DNA from: Boswellia sacra
Lineage: Eukaryota; Streptophyta; Magnoliopsida; Sapindales; Burseraceae
Length of the DNA stretch: 64,000 nt
Assembly (NCBI GenBank): GCA_013180625.2
Contig: SNVD02003520.1
Span: 62,001 to 126,000, forward strand
Direction of reading: 5' to 3'
A program made the position numbers and the translations under genes. Below, in pieces: positions 35,268-46,915 of this stretch; position 1 is the stretch's first letter, and each line of letters opens with the position of its first letter. The notes beneath the pieces were generated by a model. The model did no database searches. It had not been told where the DNA came from and saw nothing but the letters and a program-made list of their open reading frames with translations.

Positions 35268-36580
35268 GCTTATTACTAGTCCCTAGCAATTAAAGCGTTA
35301 TTATTTAGAAGTGATTTATAGAATTTTACATTCATGGTGGTCATTATTGCACTCTCCTAGATTTTATCCAAATAAACAAACTCTCAACTGATTTTTTTCT
35401 CTCTTTTTTTTCTTCTTTTAAATGACTCATGTACCCTTCAGTCAAGATATTAACAAACCTTCTTTTTGTGCTCAGTTGACGCATGACTATGGAACTTATT
35501 AGAAAAAAGCCATATCGATTCTAATATTTGTTAAGGCTAACAACCCTAAGTAAGGGGCAGTCATTCATCATTGTTTTTATTTATATATTTTTTTCTTCTT
35601 TTTTTTTTTGAAAGAATGCATCTTTAACCCATGTAGCGAGCCTTAGGCTAATGACACCTAGACCAGTTGGCCTTAGGGCATTAGCTGTTAAGACACCCCT
35701 ACGAGCTTAACGACTTGAGTTGCCGATGCTTTATTTTTTGCTTAGAAACTTATTGATAATGCAATGTTCAATCCCATTAAGCTTTCTCCTTAATCCATGT
35801 AACAAGCTTTGGGCCAATAACTCCCAAACCAGTTGGTCTTAAGGTATTAGGTGTTAAGGCACCCATTGGGCTTAATTGCTCGAAAAATTAAGGAGGCTAC
35901 AAGACCAAACTTATCCACAATCGCTCTTTTTTCACTTTTTTTTCTTTTCTTTTTTTTTATTTGAACTTTTCCCTTCCTTTTATTGTTATCCTAAAGAAGA
36001 CAAAAGAACTCAAATATTACAACATTTTATTTTGCAACCCACAATCAGGCATCAAAGTATGTGTGTGTGTGAAGAAAGGTTCATGAATACTTGCTTAATG
36101 AGTACATGAGCACATAGTTTATTAAATGATAAGGTTGTGAGAGTTCATAGATTTGAATAATTCAAAGTGAAATGAATAAGACCTCTTTGTTATAAAATTC
36201 AAAAATCAAAACTAAATAATATCAAGTTAGTTAAAATAAGTCTTCGAAAATGCAAAAACAAAATGAGAAATTGGTTAGAGTGTGTTTCAAGAGTTCAAAC
36301 TGACCCTTTTTACTCTGCCATTCCTGACCCAGAATGTTTCTCAAGAGGGTTTGAACTCCTTACACCGCACTCTGAATCTAATCACTAACTCACTTTTTTT
36401 TTCAAGAAAAAGAAAATTCAAGACACACTTATATCTACTATCCTTCCCCCCCAACCAAATGAAACATTGTCCTCAATGTTTAAATGTAGAGAGATAAAGT
36501 ATAGGAGACATTACCTGAAGCTTCTATTATTCAAGACTCATAAAATAAAATACTACAATTAAAATAAAAGATAAGAAAAA
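35268..36580 (-). other. Athila-like 3' internal backbone
   Basis: Homologous in inverted orientation to 17170-18490 of element 1, including the duplicated ~90-bp motif, the A-rich tracts and the segment AACATTGAGGACAATGTTTC near 36463-36480. No coding similarity was seen. Confidence 0.8.
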
Positions 36581-36589
36581 TTATAAACG

Positions 36590-37240
36590 GAGATTCAGAT
36601 CCAATTTGCACTTTTTGTTTTGTCCTCCTGACCAATTAATTTGAGTTATGACTAGGTCAGGTTCATACTCGACTGTTTGTAACTTGTCAAGTAATTCACT
36701 AGCATTAGTGATAGAAACAAAGATCCGTCTCGCCGAATGAGGAATAAAATTTTGTTCCATAGCTGCATCAACAAAACTTATCAAAGGATCAAAGAAATTT
36801 TTAACATTCAACAAACCTATGGGTTTTTTTATGGAGATTCAATTGGGCCCAAGAGGCAATTTGAAAAATTTCTTCAAGAGTACCAAAGCCACCTGGTAAA
36901 GTAATAAAGGCATCTGATTGATAAGCATATGTGCCATGTGTTCATGCATAGAGGAGACCTGTAACTCATTTCCAACTGTTTTTCCAGTGATGTTTTATAT
37001 AGCCAAAGCTTTAGGAATAACTCCTAAAACTTAACTACCTCCTACATGTGCAGTTGTTGACACATAACCAATTAACCCAAGGCTACCTCCCCCATAAACC
37101 ATATGAATCTTTCTTTCAGCTAATAGCCTACCAAGATAATTTGCTACTTCTATAAACTCTTCACTTTTACCCGATCGACATCCACAGAATACACATATCC
37201 TTTGGATTCGACATTTTGAAGTTCCCTCCATATTAACCAT
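36590..37240 (-). pseudogene. Captured LOG-family gene (cytokinin riboside 5'-monophosphate phosphoribohydrolase), intronless
   Basis: LOG enzymes release active cytokinin bases from their nucleotides. From ATG 37240 the frame reads CRIQRICVFCGCRSGKSEEF and HMVYGGGSLGLIG (the conserved GGGS nucleotide-binding segment). After a stop near 37031 come [22 protein letters not shown] and then, in another frame, [20 protein letters not shown], containing the catalytic PGGFGTLEE signature (about 36865-36900). It ends with [28 protein letters not shown] and ARRIFVS to DLVITQINW. The length (about 215 codons) equals a full LOG protein with no intron-sized gaps, whereas plant LOG genes are normally split by several introns. 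This points to capture of a spliced mRNA. Several stops and one frame change make it a pseudogene. It occupies the position between integrase and 3' LTR. Confidence 0.85.
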
Positions 37241-37499
37241 CTTAAATCAGCAGGAATGCCCTTGCACATCAACATCCTTAGTCTTTCTACACGAGCTTTG
37301 TAAATTTTAAGCAAATCATTTTGAGAAAGAGAATGAAAATGTTTGTGCAAATTTGAGAGAATGGTATCCATGTGAAGAAATGAGAGAGAAGAAAAGAAAA
37401 TGGATGAAAGATGAGCAACAGTTTTTAGGAAACTGAAAAACCGACTTTGAAAGCCACGGAGTACTGTATCCGCCACTTGATTGAGAAAAATCAATCCTT

Positions 37500-38520
37500 A
37501 AAAAGGATATACTAAAGCAATGGACTCTTCATTTTGATCAAAATTTTTAAAGAATGGTTTTAGCCGTTGTCCATTAACTTTTAAAACATTACCACTCTTT
37601 GGTTCTCAATTTCAACAGCTCTATTAGGAAACAAATGAAAATCTTTTAACAATGAAAGGCCTAGTCCAACGACACCGAAGTTTATCAGGAAACAAATGCA
37701 ATCTTGAATCATAAAAAAAAACTTTTTGTGAAGGTTCAAAAGATTTTCTAATAATAAATTTGCCATGAAAAACCTTCATTTTTTCTTTCTAGGTTTTAGA
37801 ATTTTCATAAGCCTCATTCCTGATTTCTTCAAGTTCACTCAGTTGGAGTTTACGTAACTTGCAAGCGTCATCCAAATTTGTGTTAAATGTTTTAATGGCC
37901 TAATAAGCTTTGTGCTCAATTTTCACAGGCAAGTGACAAGGTTTTTCATAAACTAATCTATAAGGAGACATTCCCAATGATGTTTTGGAAGCAGTTCGGT
38001 AAGCCCAAAGTGTATCATTAAGTCTTAAAGACCAATCTTTATGATTTGGGCTAATCGTTTTTTCTAAGATCTGTTTTATCTTCCTATTAGCTAATTCAAC
38101 TTGTCCACTTGTTTATGAGTGATAAAGTGTAGAAATTTTATGGGTTATTCAATACTTCTTCATTAAAGTTTCGAATGGTTTGTTACAAAAATGTGTACCC
38201 CCATCACTAATACTAGCTCGAGGAATTCCAAATCTACACAAGATATTCTCTTTCAAGAATTTGATAACTGTTTTGTGATCATTGTTTCAACATAGAATTG
38301 CCTCGACCCATTTTGAAACATAGTCTACTGCAACAAGAATATACACAAAACCAAATGATGGTGAAAAAGGTCCCATAAAACCAATTCCCCAACAGTCAAA
38401 GATTTCAATAACAAGAATGGGATTCAAAGGCATCATGTTTCTTTTTGAAATGGATCTTAATTTTTGCAATTTTCACAAGTTTTGCAAAATGCATGTGCAT
38501 CTTTAAATAAGGTGGGCCAA
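37500..38520 (-). pseudogene. Athila-like integrase
   Basis: Reads the core [31 protein letters not shown] (38440-38290; shown in separate parts by a broken frame), then in shifted frames [34 protein letters not shown] and [14 protein letters not shown] (38110-37920). It ends with a segment like VNGQRLKPFF near 37560. The first catalytic Asp (family WGIDFMGPF) is replaced by Gly. Many stops are present, so it is inactive. Confidence 0.85.
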
Positions 38521-39539
38521 TAAAATCTACATTATAAGATTTTAGCAGTTGTTTTTCTAGATGAAAAATGTCCTCCACATGCTTCAGAATGACAAAAATT
38601 AATGACACTACTTACCTCATTGTCGGGTATGCATCTTCTAATTATTTGGTCTGGATAATATTTGAACAGATATGGGTTATCCCAATAAAAATTTTTCACC
38701 TTGGTCAAAAACTTTCTTTTGTCTTGAGCATTCCAATGAGGTGGCATTTCTCCTATTGCAAGAAAATTTACAATGTTAGCAAACCAAGGTACTGCAGCAA
38801 TCAAGAATAAAAATTCATCAGGAAAAGAGTCATTGATAAGTGAAGTTTCAATTAATGTTTCTGTCGTTAATCTTGAAATATGATTTGCAACGATATTTTT
38901 GGCTCCTTTCTTATGCTTTATTGTGATGTTGAATTCTTGGAGCAATAAGATCCACCGTATCAATCTAGATTTTACATCCTGTTTAGACATTAACTATCTC
39001 ACAGCTGCATGGTCAATGTAAATAATTGTTGGAGAACCAATTAGATAAGATCGAAATTTGTCTAACGCAAATACTACTACAAGTAGTTCTTTTTCAGTTG
39101 TTGTGTAATTCATTTGTGCATCATTTAAAGTCTTACTTGCATAGTATATCACATAAGGCTTACCTTCTTTTCTTTGTCCTAAGATATCACCAACGGCATA
39201 ATCACTTGCATCACACATCAATTCAAAAGGCAAGGACCAGTCTGGAGATTGCATAATTGGCGCAGTTGTTAAAAGTCCAATGAACTTATCAAAGGCATTT
39301 TGACATTCTTGAGTCCATTTAAAAGAAGTGTCTTTTATTAAGTGGTTACAGAGAGGTTTAGATATAGCCCTAAAATTTCTGATAAATCTCCTATAAAATC
39401 CAGCATGTCCTAAGAATGAACTAACCTCTTTGACTATTTTTGGTGGAGGCAAACGGGAAATTAATTCCACTTTTGCTTTGTCCACTTCAATTCTCTTAGA
39501 AGACACCATATAACCTAAGACAATTCCCGAAGTGACCAT
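38521..39539 (-). pseudogene. Athila-like RT thumb, RNase H and integrase zinc region
   Basis: From 39539: VLGYMVSSKRIEVDKAKVEL, SFLGHAGFYRRFIRNF, FKWTQECQNAFDKF, then RNase H with LPFELMCDASDYAVG, YYASKTLNDAQMNYTTTEKEL and IIYIDHAAVR. A stop (38991-38993) separates it from RWILLLQEFNITIKHKKG and the zinc region INFCHSEACGGHFSSRKT (38600-38540). Confidence 0.88.
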
Positions 39540-40734
39540 ATAATGACATTTTTTTCAATTCAAAATGAGACCTTTTTCTACACACCTTTAGGACTTCTTC
39601 TAAGTTTTCAAGACAATTCTCAAAAGAATTTCCAAAGACAGTTAAATCATCCATGAAAACTTCTAAACAATGCTCAACCACGTCACTAAAAATGCTTAAC
39701 ATGCATATTTGAAAAGTAGTTGGAGCATTACAAAGTCTAAAAGGCATTCTCCTGAATGCAAAAGTACGAAAGGGGCATGTGAATGTGGTCTTTTCTTGGT
39801 CTTCGAGTGCAATGAAAATTTGATAATATCCTGAGTATCCATCAAGAAAGCAGTAGTAAGGGTGCCCTACTACTCTTTCGAGAATTTGGTCAAGGAATGG
39901 TAAGGGAAAATGGTCTTTTCTAGTGACAACATTTAATTTTTTGTAATCAATGCATATCCTCCAACTAGATGAGACTCGAGTTGACAATAATTCACACTTT
40001 TCATTTTTGACTACTGTAATGTCAGATTTCTTAGGTATTACTTGTGTAGGGCTTACCCACTTACGATCAGAAATAGGGTAGATAATTCATACATCAAGTA
40101 GTTTGAGAACTTTTGCCCTAATAACCTCTTTCATGTGGGGATTTAATCTCTTTTGAGGTTGCTAGGATGTTTTGGCATTTTCTTCTAAATGTATTCTATG
40201 TGTACAGATCAAAGGGTTAATGTCTTTTATATCTTTTAAAGTCCATCCGATTGCATTTTTATGCCTTTTAAGTACTTGTATCAACTTACCTTGTTGCTCG
40301 CTTGTGAGGGATGAAAAAATTACCACCGGATATGTCTGATTCTCCCCAAGATATGTATATTTCAGTCCTTCAGGTAAGGGCTTCAGTTCTAACTTGGGAG
40401 CTTCCTCTTCCTTGCTTTCATTTATTTGCCCCAATTCCTCGAATCTTGGTTTTGAGCTTTTTTCCATAATCTGTGCACAATCCAGTGAAGAACATATATC
40501 AGAAAGATCAAGGTCTAGTTCCATACTTGATTCTAATGAATTCACTAAACAAGTTTCCAAAGGGTCAGAAGAACTCCCTTTTTGGATGTGATCTTCCACA
40601 ATAGTTTTGATCATATTAGCCTCCTCAATTTCATCATCTTCTTCATGTGGTTGTTTGCACATATTAAAAGCATCAAGTTCCAATGTCATGTTCATAAATG
40701 ATAGCTTCATGACTCCATTCCTACAATTAATCAA
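39496..40734 (-). pseudogene. Athila-like reverse transcriptase
   Basis: The N-terminal linker (40734-40162) ends in LKRHKNAIGWTLKDIKDINP, typical for Athila. The polymerase body (39987-39496) has SSWRICIDYKKLNVVTRKDH, FPLPFLDQILERVVGHPYYC, FRRMPFRLCNAPTTFQ and the catalytic segment VFMDDLTVFGNSF (FMDD in place of YMDD; both Asp present). Stops lie between the linker and the polymerase body. Confidence 0.88.
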
Positions 40735-40764
40735 AGCATTAGAGGTAGCTAGAAACAGACGCCC

Positions 40765-41439
40765 TCAAATAACAGGAATTGAATTGCATACTTTCACTGG
40801 TTGTGTGTCCAAGACGATAAAATCCACTGGATAAATGAATTTATCAACTTGAATTAACACATCTTCTACTACTCCTCTTGGTACTTTAATTGATCTATCA
40901 GCAAGCAAACGAGTCACAAAAGTCGATTTTAACTCACCTAGATTGAGTTTCTGAAAAATCGAGTATGGAAGCAAATTCACACTAGCACTAAGATCGAGTA
41001 AAGCTTGTTCAATTTTATGGTCTCCAATAACACATGAAATTGTAGGATAACCTGGATCCTTATATTTCACTGTATTATTGTTTTGAAGAATCACACTTAC
41101 TTGCTCGGCTGGAAAGGCCTTCTTTTTCACATTCAATTTTCTTTTCACACTACACAAGTCTTTCAAAAATTTTGCATAAGAAGGTACCTGTTTGATCACA
41201 TCTAGCAAGGGAATGTTGACCTTCACCTGTTTGAAAATTTCAAAGATTTTAGAATTATGAGTTGGCTTCTTTTGTGTGGTTAATGCTTGAGGAAATGGAG
41301 GCACCGACGAGGATTTGGTTTCTTCTTCGCTAGGTGTTGGTTCGGCAACCTCTTCCTGTCCTTTGGAAATCGATTCTTCTTCTTTCTCACAAGGGTTAGG
41401 AATGTATTTTTCAACAACCTTACCATTGCGAAGGATCAT
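40765..41439 (-). pseudogene. Athila-like protease region
   Basis: 224 open codons. FKQVKVNIPLLDVIKQVPSY and KFLKDLCSVKRKL lead to the protease core ALLDLSASVNLLPYSIFQKL, where relatives have DLGAS: the Gly is Ser here. TRLLADRSIKVPRGVVEDVL and YPVDFIVLD follow. This block order is specific to Athila elements. Confidence 0.88.
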
Positions 41440-41454
41440 GACTGATTTAGCTTA

Positions 41455-41703
41455 GTCAAAATAATGGTTACTTGAACTCCCTACATTTGAGTTAGATTGA
41501 TCTTTGGGGTTTTGGAATGTTTGAGAAGGAAATTTCCCTTTCTCTTGGATGCTAAATGTATATGCAAATTTTGCAAGAGTGTCTGACAAATTTGCTACTG
41601 TTTGAGCAGTTTGACTATTGAAAGTCTCTTGCTTTGCAATGAATGAATGCAATGTTTCTTCAAGGTCATTCCTGGGATTTATGATCATGAGATTTTTGAA
41701 AAT
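41455..41703 (-). pseudogene. Athila-like gag, C-terminal piece
   Basis: Minus-strand continuation of gag after the CACTA insertion: DLEETLHSFIAKQETFNSQ and AQTVANLSDTLAKFAYTF match element 1 gag at 16333-16450. The insertion point corresponds to 16296-16298 in that copy. Confidence 0.88.
41701..41703. repeat. Target-site duplication AAT (left) of the CACTA element
   Basis: AAT precedes CACTACG and recurs at 46916-46918. Three-base duplications are the rule for CACTA elements, and the unoccupied paralogous site has a single copy. Confidence 0.92.
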
Positions 41704-42880
41704 CACTACGTGAAAAATGACTTTTTGCGACGAAATTTTTCGTCGCAAAAAGTTAAAATTTCGTCGCAATAAGTTTTTGCGACAAAAATAAATTCGTCGC
41801 GCTCCAGTCGCAATATGTGAGTCGCAATAGGTTTTTTTGCGACGATTCTGGAATTCCTCGCAAAAAGTCTTTTTGCGACAAAATTTTTCTCGCAAAAAGT
41901 GGTATTCTGCGACAAATATTTCGTCACAAAAAAGATCACATAACGTCAACTTTTTGCGACAAAATAAAAATTGTCGCAAAAGAGTATATTTTGCGACGAA
42001 TTCCAATATTGTCGCAAATTGTTAGAAAACAACTCATTTTTTAATAAAATTATTTTAGTTAAAAAAGTTTATTGCGACCAATTTTTTCTCGCTAAATACT
42101 ACCTTTAGCGACAAAAAATTCGTCGCAATAAATTTTTAACAAAAAAATTGATTTTTTTTAAGAATTTACAGATTTTATTTTTTAATTAGTTATAAATTTT
42201 AGAATAAATGACATGTCTCATTACACAACTTAATTCTTTATATTAATAATTTTATTAATTAACAACAAATTACCAAAAATTTATCACAATATATTTTTAC
42301 AATATATCAACCTTTGTACATAGCAAAATTAAAAAAAAAATACAAAAAAGAGAAAGAAAAATACAAAACTTCATCCTCCAAAAATTCTTTTGTTGTTGAC
42401 TTTGTATGAATCCTCCAATCTTCAAGTACAAGCCATCTTCAAAAATACCTATTAAAAACAAAAAAATAAAAATAAAATGTTAAGTAAAAATTAAAGCATA
42501 AAAAATGAGTTTATGAAAAAAACAATGTTGAAGAAGCAAAGAATTTGATAATGTTGAGAATGTTGAGTTGTATTCCATCTTCAAAAATACCTATCAAATA
42601 AAAGACAATAATATCAATCAAATATTAAAATAAATAAAAATATATTAAACTATTAAAGAAAATATATTATAACACAAAAGTAAAAGAAAGAGTAAAAGTA
42701 TTTACCAAATGTTGGGAAAAGAAAAGGAGTAGAGAATTGGAAGTGATAGAAGAAAATGAAACAATCCAAAATTAACCCATGTATATATAATAAAAGTTGG
42801 ATATTTTGCGACAAAATTTTAACCTTTAGCGACGAAAATTTTGTTGCGAAATAGTTTTTAAAATTATGAAAAAAATCAAA

Positions 42881-43105
42881 GCGGGAAAAAGTTCGCCAAA
42901 AATTTTTTTTTGCGACAAAATTTTGATATTTTGCGACAAAATTTTCGTCGAGAAAGAGTTTCAAAATTTTGAAATTTCAAGAGCGGGAAAAAGTCCGCCC
43001 AAATTTCATTTTGCGACAAAAATTTTGATCTTTAGCGACAAATTTTTCGTCGCTAAAGAACTTGAAATTTTTAAAATTCTCAAGCGGGAATAAGTCCGCC
43101 TAAAT
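42881..43105. repeat. Three ~101-bp direct repeats inside the CACTA element
   Basis: The word GCGGGAA(A/T)AAGT(C/T)CGCC occurs at 42881, 42983 and 43084, each followed by GCGAC..GTCGC hairpin sequence. The period is 101-102 bp. Confidence 0.8.
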
Positions 43106-43249
43106 TTTATTTCTTGCGACGAATATAAATTCGTATTTCGTCGCAAAAAACCTCATTTTGCGATGAAATTAAATCATCGCAAAACATCATATATTGCGAC
43201 AAAATATTAATCTTTTTGCGACGAAAATTTCCTCACTAAAAATCTTTAA

Positions 43250-45017
43250 AAAAATGTTAAAGACTCTTTTATTTGTCATAAAAAGTATACAAATGTGAAA
43301 ATTATAATAAAAAACTAAGAAGATTTTGAAATTAATCATACTTGGACTTTGATAATTATAAATTTATTTAGTAATTAAATAAATTTATCCAACATAATTA
43401 AATTTATTTAATATTAGGTTAAACCATACTTAGACTTGGATAATTATAAGTTTATTTATTAATTAAATTTTCATCCATAATTAAATTTATATAATATTGG
43501 ATTGGTATTAAATAATTTGATGATAAATTAATAAATAATATAACAACCATATACAATAGAAATATAAAACATCATATGGTATTTAATTATTTTTTATTGA
43601 GTATTAAAATGTTAATAAAATATGTACAACAACTCAAGAATTATTTAACAAGTGTAAACAATAGTTAGACATTTATACATATGTCATAGTTGTTATATGA
43701 GCAATTACAAAAAAAAAGTTTCTTTAGTGATCAATAAATAATTAATTATTGATATTATAATCATATATGTAACAAAAAGATTCTATTCATTTTAGCTATA
43801 ATTTATTTTAATTATCTATTTCTTTTAAAAACACTAAAAATATGTTTTACAAATTTAAAAAATTAATTTGTGATGGAGATAATTTAATTATTAACATATA
43901 AACGTATGTCATAATTGTCATATGTATTAAAGTGTTAACAAAATACACACAAGTCAACTATTATTAATAAATGTATAATACTTAAACATCTATACATATG
44001 ACATAATTGTCATGTGCGAGTTATTGAAAAATAATTTTTAATACTTTAATAAATAAATAATCAAATATTCATATTATAATTATTATGTAACAAATGCATT
44101 TACTTTCAGTGAATATTTTTTATTATTTATTCATTTTACAAATGCTAACAATTAATATTTAAAATATCTTGACAAATGCAAACCATAAGTTTGTAATAGT
44201 TGTAATTTAATAATTGAATATCTATATATGTCATATTTGTTATTATAAGAAATTGAAAATAAGCTTTTCTAATTTGATTAGTAAATGATTACTTATTCAT
44301 ATTATAATTATATAAAAATGTAACAAAATTGCATTTATTTTCAAGTATAAAATGCCTTTAAATTAATTATCCATTTTTTTATAAAAATAACAATTATTAA
44401 AAATATTTTTTACAATTATAAAAAATATTTTTTTTCATATAAGTAATTTAATTATTAGACATATATACATATACATATGTTACAAGTATCATATGCATTA
44501 CAAATTAAAAATTAGGTTTTGCCATTTACCAGTAAATGATTAATTATTCATATAGTAATCAATATGTAACAAATGTATTTATTTTTTGTTATAGAGTTCA
44601 TTTTAATTATTTATCTCCCTTAAAATAAACTCTAACAATTGTTTAAAATATCTCAACAATTTACTCAAAGCTATACGATAAAAATTAAAAGTCTAAGAGA
44701 AATATATTGTCTAAATTAATACACTTTATAACAAAAAAATAAAAAACATAATTATAGGCAACATTACATGATTATTAATTATTTATTTATTTATGTTTAT
44801 TTGACATATAATTAAACGTTGAAAAATAAATTAGATTTTTAGAAGTTGGATTTTTTTTCCAATCTCATTTTCATCAATTAAAAATTAGTCATGGTAATAA
44901 GTTTATCATAATTGTAATTTAGCAGTTAGACATATATAAATCACACATAAATTAGATTATATATAAATAATTAGCAATAAATTTTATGCTTGATTATTAG
45001 ATTATTAACGATTCATA

Positions 45018-45070
<53 letters not shown>

Positions 45071-45380
45071 GAGAGTTTATTTTAATTATTTATCTCTTTT
45101 ACAAACACTAAATTTAGAATATCTTAATAGTTTTTCACATTTAAAAGCATGAATGGAATCACAAATGGTCTTTTTTTTTAATAAAAATTTGTATGAATAT
45201 CCAAATGACCTTACTATATTTATAAATTGTCAATTTATATAAAATCAAATTAGATTTTTAATACTTTCTTTATTCTTTTTTTTGTCATTTTTTAAACAAA
45301 GACTTATATATTAGACGAACCACGAACAAAGAGAAGAAAGCAAAAGAGGAAAGTTATTAAGTTTTAATTTTAAAAAAATA
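43250..45380. other. AT-rich interior of the CACTA element
   Basis: Very AT-rich with frequent repeats of the style ATATGTCATA..ATTGT..TTAT and no open frame of interest. It contains the (CA)22 microsatellite. Confidence 0.6.
45019..45062. repeat. (CA)22 microsatellite
   Basis: Uninterrupted CA run, followed by TATATATA. Confidence 0.95.
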
Positions 45381-45462
45381 ACTTTTTGCGAGGAATATTT
45401 TCTCGCAAAAGGCCATATTTTGCGAGAAATACATATTTTCGTCACAAAATGTCCAGTATTGT

Positions 45463-46640
45463 CACGTGTTCATAATAAGTTAGACAGGCTTTTCGCGAGA
45501 AATTTTTTTTCGCAAAAGGTTAACTTTTTTGCGAGGAATTTATTGTCGCAAAAGATCACATTTCGCGACGAATCAAATTTTCGTCGCAAAATATCCAATA
45601 TTGTCAAGTGCATAATAAATTAGAATGGCTTTTTGCGAGGAATTTTTTGTCGCAAAATGTGAATTTTTGCGAGAAAATTTTCGTCGCAAAATATGACTTT
45701 TTGCGAGGAAAATTTTCTCGCAAAAAGTCACATTTTGCGTGGAATCTCGTTTTTGTCGCAAAATGTCCAGTATTGCCACGTAAGCATGGTAAAATAAAAT
45801 GACTTTTCGCGAGGAATTTTTTGTCGCAAAAGGTCTATTTTTTGCGACAAAAAATTCCTCGCGAAAGGTCACATTTTGCGAGGAATCACGTTTTTGTCGC
45901 AAAATGTCCAGTATTGCCACGTAAGCATGGTAAAATACAATGACTTTTCGCGAGGAATTTTTTGTCGCAAAAGGTCTATTTTTTGCGACAAAAAATTCCT
46001 CGCGAAAGGTCACATTTTGCGAGGAATCACGTTTTTGTCGCAAAATGTCCAGTATTGCCACGTAAGCATGATAAATTAAAATGGCTTTTCGCGAGGAAGT
46101 TTTTGTCGCAAAAAATAGACCTTTTGCGACAAAAAATTCCTCGCGAAAGGTCACATTTTGCGAGGAATCACGTTTTTGTCGCAAAATGTCCAGTATTGAC
46201 ACGTAAGCATGATAAATTAAAATGGCTTTTCGCGAGGAATTTTTTGTCGCAAAAAATAGACCTTTTGCGACAAAAAATTCCTCGCGAAAGGTCACATTTT
46301 GCGAGGAATCATGTTTTTGTCGCAAAATATCCAGTATTGCCACGTGTGCATGGTAAAATAACATAGCTTTTTGCGAGGAATTTTTTGTCGCAAAAAATAG
46401 ATTTTTTGTCGCAAAAAATGGATTTTTTCCGAGGAAATTTTCCTCGCAAAAGGTCACATTTTGCGAGGAATAATTTTTTCGTCGCAAAATGTCAAGTATT
46501 GCCATATATGCATGGTGAATTAGAATGGCCTTTAGTGAGGAATTTTTTATCGCAAAATGTCTTTTTTTCGCGAGAAACATTATTTTGTCGCAAAAAATGT
46601 TCATGTTGCTATAAAATTTTTGTCACAAAATGACGTATGT
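45463..46640. repeat. 141-bp tandem array with palindromic units in the CACTA subterminal region
   Basis: Units marked by CACG(T)..GCATG begin at 45463, 45605, 45777, 45918, 46059, 46200, 46341 and 46503. Four consecutive steps are exactly 141 bp. Each central unit holds a hairpin with 26-bp arms (for example 45806-45831 and 45840-45865, perfect) around an 8-bp spacer. The spacer is GGTCTATT in the units at 45777 and 45918 and its reverse complement AATAGACC in those at 46059 and 46200. A 343-codon minus-strand frame across the array is a by-product of the period (141 = 3 x 47) and not a gene. Confidence 0.93.
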
Positions 46641-46915
46641 GTGTTATACGTTTTGCGATGAAAAATTTGTCGCAATAGGTTTATTTCGTCGCAAAAAAAA
46701 CTTCTCTAATTAGTCACTCGAGTTTTTAGCGAGGAAATGAATATTCGTCGCTAAAGGTTTTATTTTGCGACGAAAAATTCCTCGCAAAATATCTTTTTTT
46801 TGAAATGCTACCTTTTGTGACGAAATAATAATTTCGTCGCAAAAGGCCGCTTTTTGCGACGAATTTTATTTCGTCGCAAAAAATTTTGTCGCAAAAAACT
46901 GTTTTTCTTGTAGTG

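Larger units (their letters stand above)
41704..46915. mobile_element. Non-autonomous CACTA (EnSpm) DNA transposon
   Basis: 5212 bp, with ends CACTACGTGAAAAATGAC and, inverted, CACTACAAGAAAAACAGT. A 3-bp duplication AAT flanks it. Both ends are filled with subterminal repeats of the form TTTTGCGACGAAA...CGTCGCAAAA (41725-42140, 42805-43250 and 45380-46900), the sites that CACTA transposases bind. The interior (42140-45380) is AT-rich with a (CA)22 tract and has no transposase gene. It needs transposase from elsewhere. It split the gag of Athila-like element 2, so it is the youngest layer at this spot. Confidence 0.95.

Noticed and set aside
37150..37494. A 114-codon frame overlapping the LOG start as a separate gene (env-like)
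   Set aside because: Its first part is leader sequence and its second part is an alternative frame of the LOG gene. I saw no env features such as a signal peptide or transmembrane segment.
41452..42044. Frames reading FFVAK / FCDKI repeats at the CACTA left end
   Set aside because: They are translations of GCGACGAAA-type subterminal repeats; only the part below 41703 is gag.
45573..46604. A 343-codon open frame on the minus strand
   Set aside because: It is produced by the 141-bp array (a multiple of three). The residues repeat every 47 codons and other frames of the array are also open. No gene.
45463..46640. Regular palindromic repeats resembling a CRISPR array
   Set aside because: Units are 141 bp with no unique spacers, lie within CACTA ends, and the context is a plant genome.
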